Below, piece after piece: positions 47,401 through 51,046 of a stretch of 64,000 nucleotides of DNA; the first letter of the stretch is position 1, and each line of letters starts with the position of its first letter. The notes beneath the pieces are model-generated. The model was given only the letters and a program-made list of their open reading frames with translations. It searched no databases and had not been told where the DNA came from. The DNA is taken from contig BDDC01000086.1 of the NCBI GenBank assembly GCA_001662425.1, forward strand, positions 17,485 through 81,484. Reading direction: 5' to 3'. Source of the stretch: Chlamydomonas sphaeroides (Eukaryota; Chlorophyta; Chlorophyceae; Chlamydomonadales; Chlamydomonadaceae). A program made the translations under genes and the position numbers.

Positions 47401-48047
47401 GGTTGTTTGTGCGAATCATGTGCCGTGGGCAATGGCAGGGTGTCCATGGCCAGGGTAAGCTCGCCGCGGGGGATGCGGACGCTTCGCGACGTATGGTAGC
47501 GCATAGCGCATTTCCCATATTCCAACTGCCGTGCGTCCACCGTCCGACCCGGACAGTGAACCCAGCCCGAGAGAGTCTGCAGCCCTGCACAGTGCTTCAG
47601 ATAACATGAGCCCACAGGCAACGCGGGTTCCGTTGGGAGTGTGACAGCCTTGCGTCCCACTCCTCCGCATGTGGATACACTCGCATGCAGACGTCCTACG
47701 TGCGAAGTGCATGGAAATGAAAGGCACCTGCAGATGGTCTTGTTCGCGGTGGCCACTGTGCCATCGGCGCGCAGAAAGACGAGGCCCTCATATATCTCTG
47801 TGGCGTTCTGTGTCCTAGCGACAAAGTTCCGAAGGGTCACGGTCCCTGCGAGGCAGAGCGGAGCTTATTCATGGCGCATGTCGTCAAAAGAGCTCGATAG
47901 CAGGCCAGTCACTCCCCAGAGTCCACAATTATGTCACGCACGCCACAACGCGCATGCGCGGACGCAGCGGCACTCACACTGCGTAGTGTTTTGTCCGACT
48001 GCCAGGAAAGGCGCCACAAACAGCACCAAGAGCGGCAGCCATGTCAT
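1..48047 (-). CDS. Giant multi-domain secreted/surface receptor (SRCR, FG-GAP, GH18-like, CTLD array, PAN), multi-exon, 3' end beyond window
   Basis: A minus-strand, intron-rich locus with well over 100 short exons. It begins with a signal-peptide exon at 48047 and is still open at position 1, where an exon with CDNVRSSVRIMDGITGDAE is read. Domain order: three SRCR, FG-GAP propeller, inactive GH18-like barrel, two CTLDs, PAN-like, CPxG/VMO-I-like modules with Pro-rich hinges, about sixteen further CTLDs, FG-GAP, Myxococcus-type Cys repeat, beta-sandwich region. Where I checked splice phase (exons 1-3; SRCR3 to FG-GAP; FG-GAP to GH18) the frame continues across domain borders, so at least the first 11 kb is one transcript. 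Known of the families: SRCR, CTLD and PAN bind carbohydrate or protein ligands outside the cell. Inferred role: recognition or adhesion at the cell surface. Unity over 48 kb is unproven; no transmembrane segment is seen because the 3' end is missing. Confidence 0.62.
5645..5754 (-). CDS. Myxococcus-type Cys-rich repeat (DUF4215-like)
   Basis: A single exon with clean borders (CCGCAG acceptor, GTGAGT donor) reads RTCGDGIPAWGKEECDLGIN and NGASD. The signature 'CGDG......EECD.G.N' is that of the Myxo_disulf_rpt/DUF4215 repeat found in surface proteins of bacteria, ciliates, algae and animals (pappalysin-type). Usually tandem; only one copy is seen here. Confidence 0.68.
6020..7030 (-). CDS. Last C-type lectin domain (17) followed by FG-GAP-like motifs
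   Basis: VSRGIRTYTLITAPDLRGTW (6.96-7.02 kb), AQLVCRHLPGVEGTLATLYS and VRIWVGFADFLS (6.65-6.8 kb), a block TPYWQTGMLDGSQQSSAWTK (6.42-6.47 kb) and the closing CSSRYAYLCMSP (6.31-6.34 kb). The same exon continues MAVAEVSGDGLPDVIVSTQC, and the next (6.02-6.08 kb) YDGDGKGTLVGLQ, which are FG-GAP/VCBS-type Asp loops (D/E.SGDGLPD). So the array ends as it began, next to propeller-like motifs. Confidence 0.68.
7200..8420 (-). CDS. C-type lectin domain 16 of the array, with an AT-richer exon and an in-frame stop
   Basis: Opening exon NGRKYAYYRQALSFARAME (8.34-8.40 kb), then VCNTLPDGELVILR (8.15-8.2 kb), then a long exon (from about 8.03 kb) with DWSDFRSFIQTNFYSQMYL, HVDEIWMGLSTGFASPQNY and YPPAAASYFNGSYWLPSQAD, and a closing exon VARQFACSYIPLPAVV (7.2-7.3 kb). 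The long exon reads on to a TAG at 7575, followed within about 30 nt by TGTAA. Either a donor inside the exon (for example before VQRRAH) removes this tail, or a gene ends here. Because the closing CTLD block and further CTLDs follow, I prefer the first. The exon is visibly less GC-rich than its neighbours. Confidence 0.6.
8650..10285 (-). CDS. C-type lectin domains 14 and 15 of the array
   Basis: Pieces of the first: AEWFFFDRDDWYLG (10.23-10.27 kb) with SQWNKLGAQDRTNFRRWVIA (10.04-10.11 kb) and the closing LNCGDTRPYVCQVRRP (9.78-9.83 kb). The same exon opens the next CTLD: LELQLTLSGVHYTMYGTSMS (9.66-9.72 kb), CNARFGYLVTFTSANEYNDV (9.47-9.53 kb), DIWTGYNTLREGTSTGIQNS (9.16-9.22 kb), NSQLYFTV (9.03 kb) and DGKCMILKVDPRSQRNGLDW with CDRATVRPLCRS (8.73-8.83 kb). 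The second domain is complete; the start of the first is poorly resolved. No EPN or QPD is visible. Confidence 0.66.
10630..11290 (-). CDS. Short Pro-rich linker and C-type lectin domain 13 of the array
   Basis: One exon (about 10.98-11.29 kb) reads SGPIDQVRVVRPSPPPPP then a Pro-rich stretch and FTYENFEYMYFSSGRSWSGA, ACESFGGRLLEFTSPTAF and TRYWFGLRRDPDRLDRFRYT. Following exons read DGEPNNSGNSEHCGEV (10.78-10.82 kb) and VVSYMLDPWILEV (10.63-10.66 kb). EPNNSGNSEHC holds an intact EPN Ca2+ motif with the usual '...EHC' (E/N-x-C) context, so this domain is a strong candidate for mannose-type binding. The Pro-rich insert is a mini-hinge inside the array. Confidence 0.72.
11390..12430 (-). CDS. C-type lectin domain 12 of the array
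   Basis: A small exon near 12.40-12.43 kb reads LPGTIIDDSVAGE, a linker. Then HRTITLYTAHLLNWHDAARM and CRSQ (11.99-12.08 kb), LVWFLNTEEQAWMADWLRAT with DGIWTALTEDAAEGRYAWRT (11.72-11.88 kb), and SGTVLALDCDTPRAFACKTG (11.39-11.46 kb) preceded by LSTWRVPTNFDLGVSSG. The WxGL core is changed to WTAL. No Ca2+ motif. Closing 'C.....AFAC' is clear. Confidence 0.72.
12540..13475 (-). CDS. C-type lectin domain 11 of the array
   Basis: SVMGWSPRLTSLVRDSKYRL with YTKPATWEQAQ (13.37-13.47 kb), RLCTFYGGHLATLEDQDDVN and SGASLWVGLFMAQWPT (13.01-13.16 kb, WVGL core), RWVDGLPLNYPIGLVDEWDY (12.77-12.83 kb), ASPYCGVLRYNVTRTGTQQR and SVWAGGCDRMYPFVCETSE (12.55-12.69 kb). All four Cys are present. No EPN or QPD. 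The intron after '...WEQAQ' recurs in most CTLDs of this locus. Confidence 0.75.
13575..14505 (-). CDS. Cys-rich region with PAN-like segment between CTLDs
   Basis: Exons: CATADLQPFICAK (14.46-14.5 kb, like the end of a CTLD), DEDLYCPPQTVVAGMTGMVP with SIRWAPICRAPGWQKVLAD (14.16-14.31 kb, interrupted on its right by the 10-N gap), AGWSVPREEATAFNITLVTS and MDMCAFACGVTTARTMSPYS (13.88-14.03 kb), then EQLFYKNGQCRCARMLSDKE and LETDPTHVLVLGRQRDLDTV (13.59-13.79 kb). 'MC.F.C......FY..GQC.C' follows PAN spacing. A CTLD remnant followed by a PAN-like domain is my best reading; Cys spacing is the only evidence. Confidence 0.48.
14308..14317. other. Assembly gap (10 N)
   Basis: Ten N directly beside the coding exon DEDLYCPPQ of the receptor. 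The gap may hide the acceptor site or a few codons. Confidence 0.98.
14600..16217 (-). CDS. C-type lectin domains 9 and 10 of the array
   Basis: A long exon (15.81-16.2 kb) reads a linker and SEYLLFDSVMPWRAAQSFCR, AELAQITTTAQQEVLRAMVQ and LTAWFGASASG. Exon 15.34-15.65 kb reads APWKYTTGETLAYRAWGGSD, WKSAQCSQNLRVLCSRS, closing one CTLD and opening the next with TSVFAVEMTAVTAATACQQ. The next domain continues LQGSTLASINTEEEAERIVA and TRIWLGGRFDIVSTTWSWAD (14.86-15.1 kb), DYNSCIMWKIQGG (14.85-14.88 kb) and MWSMEDCSTQFAYPMCQVG (14.61-14.69 kb). The second domain is complete with all four Cys; neither has EPN or QPD, so Ca2+-type sugar binding is not expected. One exon is shared by two neighbouring domains. 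Confidence 0.74.
16357..18262 (-). CDS. CPxG (VMO-I-like) modules, block C, with a 38-residue tandem repeat
   Basis: Exons: TNFGAFTAMTQCGPNQFVKE with GGLAVFVMRCFSMDW (18.07-18.25 kb); a piece with GEFATQLSDG (17.79 kb); LRFGRCLQAEQYDPITGALI and WSDVTAPVYVRSG (17.41-17.55 kb); a tandem repeat QMGTIGMVDGSATAGGTWMP / QMGSLGMAAGSVAAESTWMP (16.78-16.96 kb); and PTGMYVCGFNVRYQPYDAST, DNTFINAATIRCCADDVYVP, GSTLGQTEWADKPC (16.37-16.61 kb). The last exon is the best VMO-I match in the window (C.G(Y/M)..GF...., D+T.+N...+.C, then G..W......C). The modules sit between two groups of CTLDs. Confidence 0.5.
16767..16959 (-). repeat. In-frame 38-residue tandem repeat within an exon
   Basis: The exon contains two adjacent copies of a 114-nt unit (second copy starts near 16845): QMGTIGMVDG...TWMPETRY and QMGSLGMAAG...STWMPETR. 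The second is cut short by the exon end. Nucleotide identity is high around 'cgtgtctcgggcatccaggtg' on the plus strand, pointing to a recent internal duplication. Confidence 0.8.
18480..20372 (-). CDS. C-type lectin domains 7 and 8 of the array
   Basis: First domain: LNLYDALYDAERAQDVCELH (20.29-20.37 kb), TTDDIAMAAFRVATEALLSK then SVDFHIGLSDA (20.03-20.17 kb), SYSWYTGATLQNFKW (19.8 kb), AAGQPDNGNITVGSLGV with EEDCVQTV (19.6-19.7 kb, QPDN being the galactose-type Ca2+ motif) and SWSDVPCRIYSSRPLCQRP (19.4-19.45 kb). Second domain: NAHFMLFMRLMDW (19.28 kb), AERFCQAQGGNLAYFDSIRQ (19.0-19.07 kb), AWFGLNDRFVEGEWRYSALP (18.74-18.79 kb) and a weak end VAKWSNTSNDGG (18.5 kb). The first is among the most complete CTLDs here; the end of the second is uncertain. 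Confidence 0.7.
20640..21900 (-). CDS. CTLD-like segment interrupted by a PAN/Apple domain
   Basis: An exon near 21.70-21.88 kb reads MSYERGCLHLLSFATQLPTK and SDWEYSDGTALLYSQSP, like the middle of a CTLD. It is followed by GDIVTFRNFDEERCSAMCNA with IPDCA (21.42-21.54 kb) and YWTWRTQAGGSNTLANDCTL (21.24-21.32 kb), a good PAN layout (C...C....CA.W.W......C.L). Then an exon at 20.82-20.96 kb reads VTDCAAYTVVSSEWYTAEIS and CDKLLPVVCRR, the closing block of a CTLD, and 20.65-20.73 kb adds an acidic linker TLTEEERTAIKFMEPLSV. The simplest reading is a PAN domain nested in a CTLD; two damaged neighbours are the alternative. Confidence 0.58.
21930..22945 (-). CDS. C-type lectin domain 6
   Basis: NGKQYLAFGDVQSWDNAAAS and CRGIGGRLASFGTRLEYDAV (22.8-22.94 kb), then VWTGLRRRAG (22.72-22.75 kb, WxGL core), QWVDGPPFSFATWRAAQPNG with SNENCVSLV (22.46-22.58 kb) and the closing NLEPYICVIDF (21.93 kb). 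The motif QPN sits where EPN/QPD is expected, a mixed form. The exon count and order match the other CTLDs of this locus, with one intron after the first Cys block and one after WxGLR, which suggests the array grew by duplication of a multi-exon unit. Confidence 0.72.
23130..24805 (-). CDS. C-type lectin domains 4 (incomplete) and 5
   Basis: CTLD4: DVDLTWDQASTFCQRRGAQL (24.75 kb) then STGVSMSQELWTGLR (24.38-24.42 kb); its closing part is not clear, with SSNMAFMCPSA at 24.01-24.04 kb the only candidate end, so it may be shortened. CTLD5: FGSREYLYVMQEPGTWEEAQ and GFCRANGGDLVTFIA (23.86-24.0 kb), NSATLTLTAWIGLYKPG (23.47-23.52 kb), GKITYEWSDGTTTGYRKPN (23.3-23.35 kb), ending SGPCAASMGFMCSRA (23.14-23.19 kb). 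CTLD5 has the WIGL core and four Cys but no EPN or QPD, so classical Ca2+/sugar binding is unlikely. Confidence 0.68.
25085..26310 (-). CDS. C-type lectin domain 3
   Basis: Exons in order: ANLYDILLDWTTAHAF and an ensuing short exon with CQAQGGTLLTFVRDAE (26.06-26.3 kb), SLVQEWAITAVSDEAVGVWI (25.76-25.83 kb), LYDLTYVDGTDLNFYMPPW with APNEPNDGG (25.5-25.62 kb), DCVELVVVLAE (25.31-25.34 kb) and YWVDRPCSGLVRRPLCEI (25.1-25.14 kb). Four core Cys are present. NEPND contains EPN, the mannose-type Ca2+ site motif, so this is one of the best candidates in the array for sugar binding. It is the first CTLD of the long array. Confidence 0.72.
26507..30697 (-). CDS. CPxG (VMO-I-like) modules, block B (about 15 exons)
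   Basis: The clearest set of the 'CPxG' modules. Examples: TRCPRGFMISQLFTNTAP (30.2 kb), PTCPRGITEIKG (29.73 kb), WGYGCPAGQALIEVMWTVET (29.2 kb) with FLTSIAFECTTVV (29.0 kb), LNCPQGTWVTQIYGRHER followed by YIRELGVVCSG (28.65 kb), TAECPAGISTVLGRGV with ISADVLCYDTY (28.3-28.4 kb), YECPVGSKVVSMAGVI (27.25 kb) and RSCPLGVAGIST (26.6 kb). Each module is about 60-70 residues with a 'CPxG' opening and an 'L.V.C' closing strand. This matches a VMO-I or other beta-prism layout better than any other family I know, but I could not test it. Residues do not suggest an enzyme. Seven or more modules are present. Confidence 0.5.
28901..28945. repeat. 9-bp tandem repeat (cactggYgg)5 in an intron
   Basis: Five exact-length copies, two cactggtgg and three cactggcgg, between the exons carrying DGQPFLTSIAFEC and DGGIFTAAEAADLD. 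No coding frame is supported across it. Confidence 0.85.
29622..29639. repeat. (TG)n microsatellite in an intron
   Basis: Nine TG units between two CPxG-module exons of the receptor. Simple repeat only. Confidence 0.85.
30822..31653 (-). CDS. Long Pro-rich (SPPPP/PPKP) hinge of the receptor
   Basis: Two exons. The first (about 31497-31653) moves from LLCATLPFFVSPPPPP into PP(S/K)PP repeats and ends at a GTAAGC donor. The second (30822-31343) starts RRLASVFDEAVEGSTAAALQ, a short helical island, then runs through about 150 residues of PPSPPPKPP/PPAPP repeats to PPPPPLQTSS at a GTGAGTG donor. Such hinges are typical of pherophorins and other volvocine wall glycoproteins, are O-glycosylated at Hyp after secretion, and act as stiff rods. 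The hinge separates two sets of CPxG modules. The plus-strand open frames rich in Gly here are the mirror image. Confidence 0.75.
31811..31936. repeat. 10-bp minisatellite (cagtccagcc)n, probably intronic
   Basis: Ten near-perfect copies of cagtccagcc fill 31821-31920, two of them the variant cagcccagcc, with decayed units on either side. The array lies between exons of the receptor and does not continue a supported frame, so I place it in an intron although it is open on the minus strand as a Trp/Gly/Leu repeat. Confidence 0.85.
31975..33182 (-). CDS. CPxG (VMO-I-like) modules, block A
   Basis: Several exons after the PAN-like domain share a pattern of 'strand-Cys...CPxG...G(I/V)xxxxG...I..L...C'. 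Visible pieces: MPNSANLGPGTSAPAVAYS (32.9 kb), LLDTVTLVYDSTTKNLQDIG with ITCNGF (32.65 kb), ATCGLGGVRGIGGSFDASG (32.5 kb), STFEYQCPRGMTAYGITGKA (32.2 kb). An acidic exon IEDDDVIDDPSAG lies at 33.14-33.17 kb. The layout resembles vitelline membrane outer layer protein I (VMO-I), a three-fold beta-prism with 'CP.G....G' and '.I.L.C' repeats, but could equally be a jacalin-like prism. Function unknown; expected to be an extracellular, glycan-facing module. Exon borders here are only partly resolved. Confidence 0.45.
33431..34022 (-). CDS. PAN/Apple-like Cys-rich domain 1
   Basis: One exon (about 33.82-34.02 kb) reads SVSCRERMPTVCQRAAPTI, TYFCLQRPNGLAFI and ISVVDERECGVACMIEPR. The next (about 33.43-33.62 kb) reads CVFYTYLPLQGEVLPN, NQCFLMGRPW and TDRVCFRAVSPFAGDQ. 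The arrangement 'E.EC...C......C..F.Y......QC.L' is the PAN/Apple layout. PAN domains bind protein or carbohydrate. The domain sits right after the Pro-rich hinge, so it would be displayed on a flexible arm. The assignment rests on Cys spacing and the aromatic 'C.FYTY' motif only. Confidence 0.55.
34130..35349 (-). CDS. C-type lectin domain 2 (C-terminally truncated) running into a Pro-rich hinge
   Basis: After the gap the exons read ALMRRQGEAQKLCRTYMGDL (35.3 kb), HFWLGLRTFGDGK (34.93 kb, the WLGL core) and VLNAWEPGEFGDAACAILV (34.72 kb). The next exon starts DEQLYSVWNGSVVVGANK in matching phase and turns immediately into SPPPSPPPDMPPPSPG, continued after an intron by ISPPPLWPSSPPPPDAPQG (about 34.17 kb). 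The usual closing block of a CTLD (W...C...P.IC) is absent, so the domain is cut short by the hinge. EPG occupies the place of the Ca2+-binding EPN/QPD motif. Either the domain is degenerate or the hinge was inserted into it. Confidence 0.65.
35378..35747. other. Assembly gap (370 N) preceded by a 24-G run
   Basis: The gap lies inside the giant receptor, between two halves of its second CTLD. A run of 24 G (35351-35374) abuts it and is probably where sequencing failed. On the minus strand the run is the C-rich tract just upstream of the acceptor of the next exon (right edge 35349). Coding sequence may be missing. Confidence 0.95.
35783..35875 (-). CDS. Linker exon between CTLD1 and CTLD2
   Basis: An isolated exon bounded by a TGCCTCGCAG-type acceptor and a GTGAGCG donor. 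It reads LSDVNLGDVKQVPFFMST and LLVFPPEVS. This is probably the start of the second CTLD (the 'FF...' strand before the helix). The exon(s) that should follow lie in the adjacent N gap. Confidence 0.55.
36047..37129 (-). CDS. C-type lectin domain 1
   Basis: Exons give the full CTLD order: start LVATLGDQEYMLWQ and KTFSEARVHCNGG, then GDLVSVATMAEANTVYSLLA, the WxGL-equivalent DVHVWLGGSDAS, the long-loop segment WVWVSTGEELTYTSWEEE with QPDG, and the end FGDEDCM ... SKWHDLQCSIKLPFICQR, ending at 36047 before a GTGAG donor. All four core Cys are present. The Ca2+ site 2 motif EPN/QPD is represented by QPD in EEEQPDG, the galactose-type signature, so carbohydrate binding is plausible here. It directly follows the GH18-like domain, suggesting a paired glycan-binding module. 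Confidence 0.78.
37266..40245 (-). CDS. GH18 chitinase-like domain with replaced catalytic acids (probable pseudo-enzyme or chi-lectin)
   Basis: Successive exons read as a full GH18 TIM barrel: strand 1 RVIAYFS (about 40.06 kb), THVIFTYVKPDFETMSVVF (39.82 kb), strand 3 AISVLVSIGGEGND (39.51 kb), strand 4 DLDGVEYSWPSLTPDQ (39279-39308 and beyond), MINVQ and GFDYAGSEVLGVV (38.8-38.48 kb), NVNLIASSYGRTYIL (38.17 kb), a late block FVSYAPFGDNQC (37.87 kb) and the typical C-terminal ARYHCLGGLGLWDLDGD (37.38 kb). In active GH18 enzymes strand 4 is DGxDxDxE; here it is DGVEYSWP, so both inner Asp and the catalytic Glu are missing. The domain probably binds a glycan without cleaving it. It joins the FG-GAP exons in phase through exon 40224-40245. 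Confidence 0.78.
40403..43802 (-). CDS. FG-GAP/VCBS-like beta-propeller region
   Basis: About fourteen exons encode repeated blades with Asp-rich calcium-loop motifs of the integrin-alpha/VCBS type: DVTGDTRDDLVLL (near 42.93 kb), DVTGDG (42.66 kb), DMNGDGLVDVSL (41.85 kb) and DVNLDGRDDLMLF (40.81 kb). Between them are the short hydrophobic-aromatic blade stretches usual in FG-GAP proteins, for example DALLVRYTDDGNLLGYAAL. The first exon (43738-43802) completes a Lys codon left by the SRCR3 exon, and the last (40403-40533) ends in phase with the exon leading into the GH18-like barrel, so the propeller is genuinely embedded between the two. Such propellers bind calcium and mediate protein contacts outside the cell. 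A partial propeller of four to five blades is visible; exact blade count is uncertain. Confidence 0.72.
43966..45837 (-). CDS. SRCR domains 2 and 3 of the giant receptor
   Basis: SRCR2 starts in the exon whose right edge is near 45837 (RLNNQGRVEFWLDKG), continues at about 45.41-45.49 kb with GFSLDSARVICRQLGLPW and ends in the exon at 45.00-45.06 kb with a Cys in SLQCFEPD. SRCR3 follows directly in that exon with RLVGGNHPSEGRLEVYMDG and KWGT, then SSNFDISAVLTVCRQLNWW near 44.63-44.69 kb, then a block with QCPIDAESIEEWCEAL near 44.13 kb. The last exon, 43966-44031, holds VTCLPSQDVAI and joins the FG-GAP region in phase. SRCR3 has lost some usual spacing but keeps the core. Ligand unknown. Confidence 0.75.
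46013..46077. repeat. (CCA)n-rich simple repeat in an intron between SRCR1 and SRCR2
   Basis: Mostly CAC/CCA triplets with a C run. On the minus strand it lies upstream of the acceptor of the first SRCR2 exon and is not coding. Confidence 0.75.
46204..47845 (-). CDS. SRCR domain 1 of the giant receptor (about 5-6 exons)
   Basis: Exon 47728-47845 carries the N-terminal strand and ends in the Cys of KTIC. Exon 47274-47335 continues in phase with the hallmark DGFDDSDARVICRQLGLPW, the most conserved part of SRCR domains. Further exons near 47.12-47.17 kb (ATAVVTDAWMVYS), 46.88-46.94 kb, 46.40-46.44 kb (GCVGNESNINQCK, the usual 'C.G.E..+..C' block) and 46204-46287 (ending AVGVKC, the typical final Cys) complete it. 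The domain is longer and more divergent in its middle than metazoan SRCR domains. It is expected to be disulfide-bonded and extracellular. Nothing indicates regulation. Confidence 0.75.
47978..48047 (-). CDS. First coding exon: signal peptide of the giant receptor
   Basis: The ATG at 48047 opens MTWLPLLVLFVAPFLAVGQ, an uninterrupted hydrophobic leader with a plausible cleavage after AVG, followed by an NTT glycosylation sequon. The exon is 70 nt and ends at a perfect GTGAGTG donor in phase 1. The next exon (47728-47845) starts with GG, completing a Trp codon and continuing in frame into TVTLRNFVARTQ, the first strand of an SRCR domain. A second ATG four nucleotides downstream is out of frame. 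I see no clear TATA box upstream. The start is well supported by leader, frame continuity and splice sites. Confidence 0.8.
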
Positions 48048-49566
48048 TATCCGTAGCGTCAAGAAGGGCAGCATTTGTAACTATGTCGAAGACACACTGC
48101 TCTAGGCCGATGCCATGGCTGCCCAGCCTCTGGCGAGTCTATGTATGAATAGCTGTGAATGCGAAATACGCCCCTATGACCTTATCTTTTGAGCACCTGT
48201 GTACAGAGGAAGCGTGCTGTGCGCGATTGGGCGGATTTGCCATTAGCGTGTACTACGTCCCGCAGCCTTTGCATCGTGCTAAGATCGCCTCCAATAACTA
48301 TCCGCAAATACATATGCACGCGGACTCCGCCCAGCGACCATTGCGACATCTCGTCGAGACTTTTCACCTGAAAGAGAACAGGTCGCTTTGTGGGTCTCGT
48401 AAAACTGATTGCTCCCCTACGTGTTCCTGAGGTCACACTGTTAGTAGAACGCCGCGTCTGTGGAAGCCCACGTCGCCAAGTGCCTGGCACAAGGCCAGCA
48501 CGCAGCAGCCGATGAACGACTCTTGCTGTCCGTTGGGAGGGGGGAGGCCGCTTTCGCGCCCCTGGCCGGGCATGGCGCCGCATACGGACCAGTGGAAGGG
48601 TGGTTGGTCTCTCCTGTGCCTCTCGGGCTCCTGCCCGGCCCCCGCGCCCTCCTCTGCCCTTGAAGAGGAAGGATGCCGGCCCCGCGCCCCTGGCCCGGCC
48701 TGGCGCCCCCCGCCGCCCTTTTGGAAAACGGGAGGGTCTCTCCCGCGCCCCTGGCCGGACCTGCGCCCGCTGCCCGTGGGGAGGAGTGATGCTGGCGCCG
48801 CGCCTGGGCCCCCCGCGCGGCTCTTGGTGCGCGATGATGTGCCGCTACCACGCAGGGGTGTGACCAGCTCGGTGGAAGCAGGGGTGCTATCTTGACCATT
48901 TTGTGCGATGAAACAAGTGATCCGAAGGGTGCCGTTGGCCCGATGCCCCCTGTCGCCACCAGGGCTTGTATCTTAGTAACGCAGGTCACCCAAGTCACAA
49001 GACATGTTGGCCGTTTGGGACTGAAGGCTGGGTGGCCACAGGCGGCTGAAAGCAAGCGAAGTCCCCCAGAATGCCAGCTAGTGCTAGGCGCCGTTGTCTT
49101 TGGCGGCACCTTGCGCGACTTCCAGCCGCAAAGCAAGAGGAAGTCACCCACCCCGGTTGAACTTGGCAACGGGTAAGAAACGAGCTCTGCCCCTTCATGC
49201 GCTTTTGGCCAAGGACTAATTCCTTGAGAACCAGCGTAGAAGTCGTTGAAGGACAAGGACTCCACATACCTTCTTCTTTTGCCACACCGCGCACTTGCCT
49301 ATCCCAACCTGGCTGTTGCCCCCATGCCCATGGCTGTGCCTCTATGGTGCCGTGGGCTGTGTACCGGCAGGCTGCGAGGGGCTGGGCAGCCGGTGCGGAC
49401 CAGGACCCCGCGCGCTTCCCATCCCCTATCCCGTAATCCACAGCGCCGCTCACATGCTAGCTAGTCCATGCGACCTACCGATGCCCGCTCTGGTTGGTCC
49501 GACACCCCTGCCCGGCCGTGTGACCAGTGCCAGGGGTCGATCAGCATCCCTGGGACAGGGCCGCGC
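48048..49566. other. Region upstream of the giant receptor; GC-rich degenerate repeats, no supported gene
   Basis: From 48.05 to 48.45 kb the sequence is AT-richer and probably holds the receptor promoter and 5' UTR (no clear TATA box seen). From 48.53 to 48.84 kb it contains three to four degenerate copies of an about 80-bp GC-rich unit centred on 'cgcgcccctggccgg', each followed by a 'gggagggtctctcc'-like block. A minus-strand frame at 48441-49265 is open but looks like low-complexity translation of these repeats. From 48.9 kb to the gap I see nothing recognisable. Confidence 0.6.
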
Positions 49567-49960
49567 NNNNNNNNNNNNNNNNNNNNNNNNNNNNNNNNNN
49601 NNNNNNNNNNNNNNNNNNNNNNNNNNNNNNNNNNNNNNNNNNNNNNNNNNNNNNNNNNNNNNNNNNNNNNNNNNNNNNNNNNNNNNNNNNNNNNNNNNNN
49701 NNNNNNNNNNNNNNNNNNNNNNNNNNNNNNNNNNNNNNNNNNNNNNNNNNNNNNNNNNNNNNNNNNNNNNNNNNNNNNNNNNNNNNNNNNNNNNNNNNNN
49801 NNNNNNNNNNNNNNNNNNNNNNNNNNNNNNNNNNNNNNNNNNNNNNNNNNNNNNNNNNNNNNNNNNNNNNNNNNNNNNNNNNNNNNNNNNNNNNNNNNNN
49901 NNNNNNNNNNNNNNNNNNNNNNNNNNNNNNNNNNNNNNNNNNNNNNNNNNNNNNNNNNNN
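49567..49960. other. Assembly gap (394 N)
   Basis: Run of N between the two surface-protein genes; it lies in intergenic sequence as far as can be judged. Confidence 0.98.
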
Positions 49961-50682
49961 ACACTAGCTACCTCGTGTCGCCACATACCCTTACTTGACA
50001 CAAGGCCTCGTGCCGTCTTAAATGAAAGTGACACGAGCATGTGGACACGAGCGTGACACGAGGGGGTATGCGACCATCTGCTGGCTCACGTGCGAGCACG
50101 GTGGCAGGCCGCCTGCCCTAAGGCGCCCGCCGAGCCGCTCGCCCGGCGACGGGGGTGGCGATGGCGGTGGCGAAGGGCCCAGGCTGGGCGGTGCGGCCAA
50201 GCGCGGCCGCTCGAGCTCTGACGGCGGGTGCCGGGGCAGGCCGTCCGCTGGTGACGCTGCGCCGCCGCCGCCGCCGCCATCGGGGGCCGAGCGGCAGCGG
50301 GGTCGGCTGGGCCGGCCGCCGCGGCAATCGGCCGAGCTCAGCCTCAGCTGGCTGTGCCAAGCGCAAGCGAAGCGGTCTTTGGGGGTTGCGGTGGCAGCGC
50401 GGGCTGGCCCTGCCTCCTGGCTATGCTCGGCTGGCTGGGCGGCGGCTGTTGCGATAGCGGCCGTAGGCTTACGCTAGTGTACGGCAGGTGGGCGCAGGGC
50501 CTGCCACTTCATTGCATTCAAGCGTGCCATGGCCGCGAAGGGACCAGGGGTCGCGTCCCAGTCGAGTGCCGGCAAATAGACGAGCGCTGGTTGAGAGGGC
50601 GGTGGGCGCCTACACCAGCAACGCCTGAGACTGGAGCAGTCATATTGGTGAAGGCGGCCGGCAGCCCTACATGAAGGACTGG

Positions 50683-50698
50683 GAGAGAGAGAGAGAGA
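50683..50698. repeat. (GA)8 microsatellite
   Basis: Simple GA run in intergenic sequence downstream of the P-domain gene. Confidence 0.9.
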
Positions 50699-51041
50699 TT
50701 GCAAAAGGAAAAAGAAACCGAAACCGAGCAAGGAAAAACGGAAAAGCAGGAAGCAGGAACCCAGTCGAAGTGCCGAACGGCGCAAGGCACTGGGTGCGGG
50801 GTGCGCCCCTTTTTCGCATTCCTGATTGTTTCATTTTATGTTCATCTTGCGCACACACCGGTACCGCCCCGACATCCTTCTTATACATGGCGCCAGCCAC
50901 GTCGCTGCATGCACACCTGCCCCGGCGGCATAGGGCGCGTAAGGAAGGGCGAGCCGCACTGGACAGCTTCAGGTGCACGTATTTAGTATCACTGCCAGGT
51001 GCAGGACAAAACGTATCACACTGCAGTGGATGTCCAGATCG

Positions 51042-51046
51042 TTACA
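51042..51046 (-). terminator. Possible TGTAA polyadenylation signal for the P-domain gene
   Basis: TGTAA is the usual volvocine polyadenylation signal. The first copy on the minus strand after the stop at 52340 is at 51042-51046, giving a 3' UTR of about 1.3 kb. This is a single pentamer match and may be chance. Confidence 0.25.

Noticed and set aside
48441..49265. 274-residue minus-strand open frame upstream of the receptor
   Set aside because: Composition follows GC-rich degenerate repeats; no family features and no splice connection to a neighbour.
50022..50477. 151-residue plus-strand open frame
   Set aside because: Low-complexity Gly/Ala/Arg translation in a very GC-rich stretch that is open in several frames on both strands.
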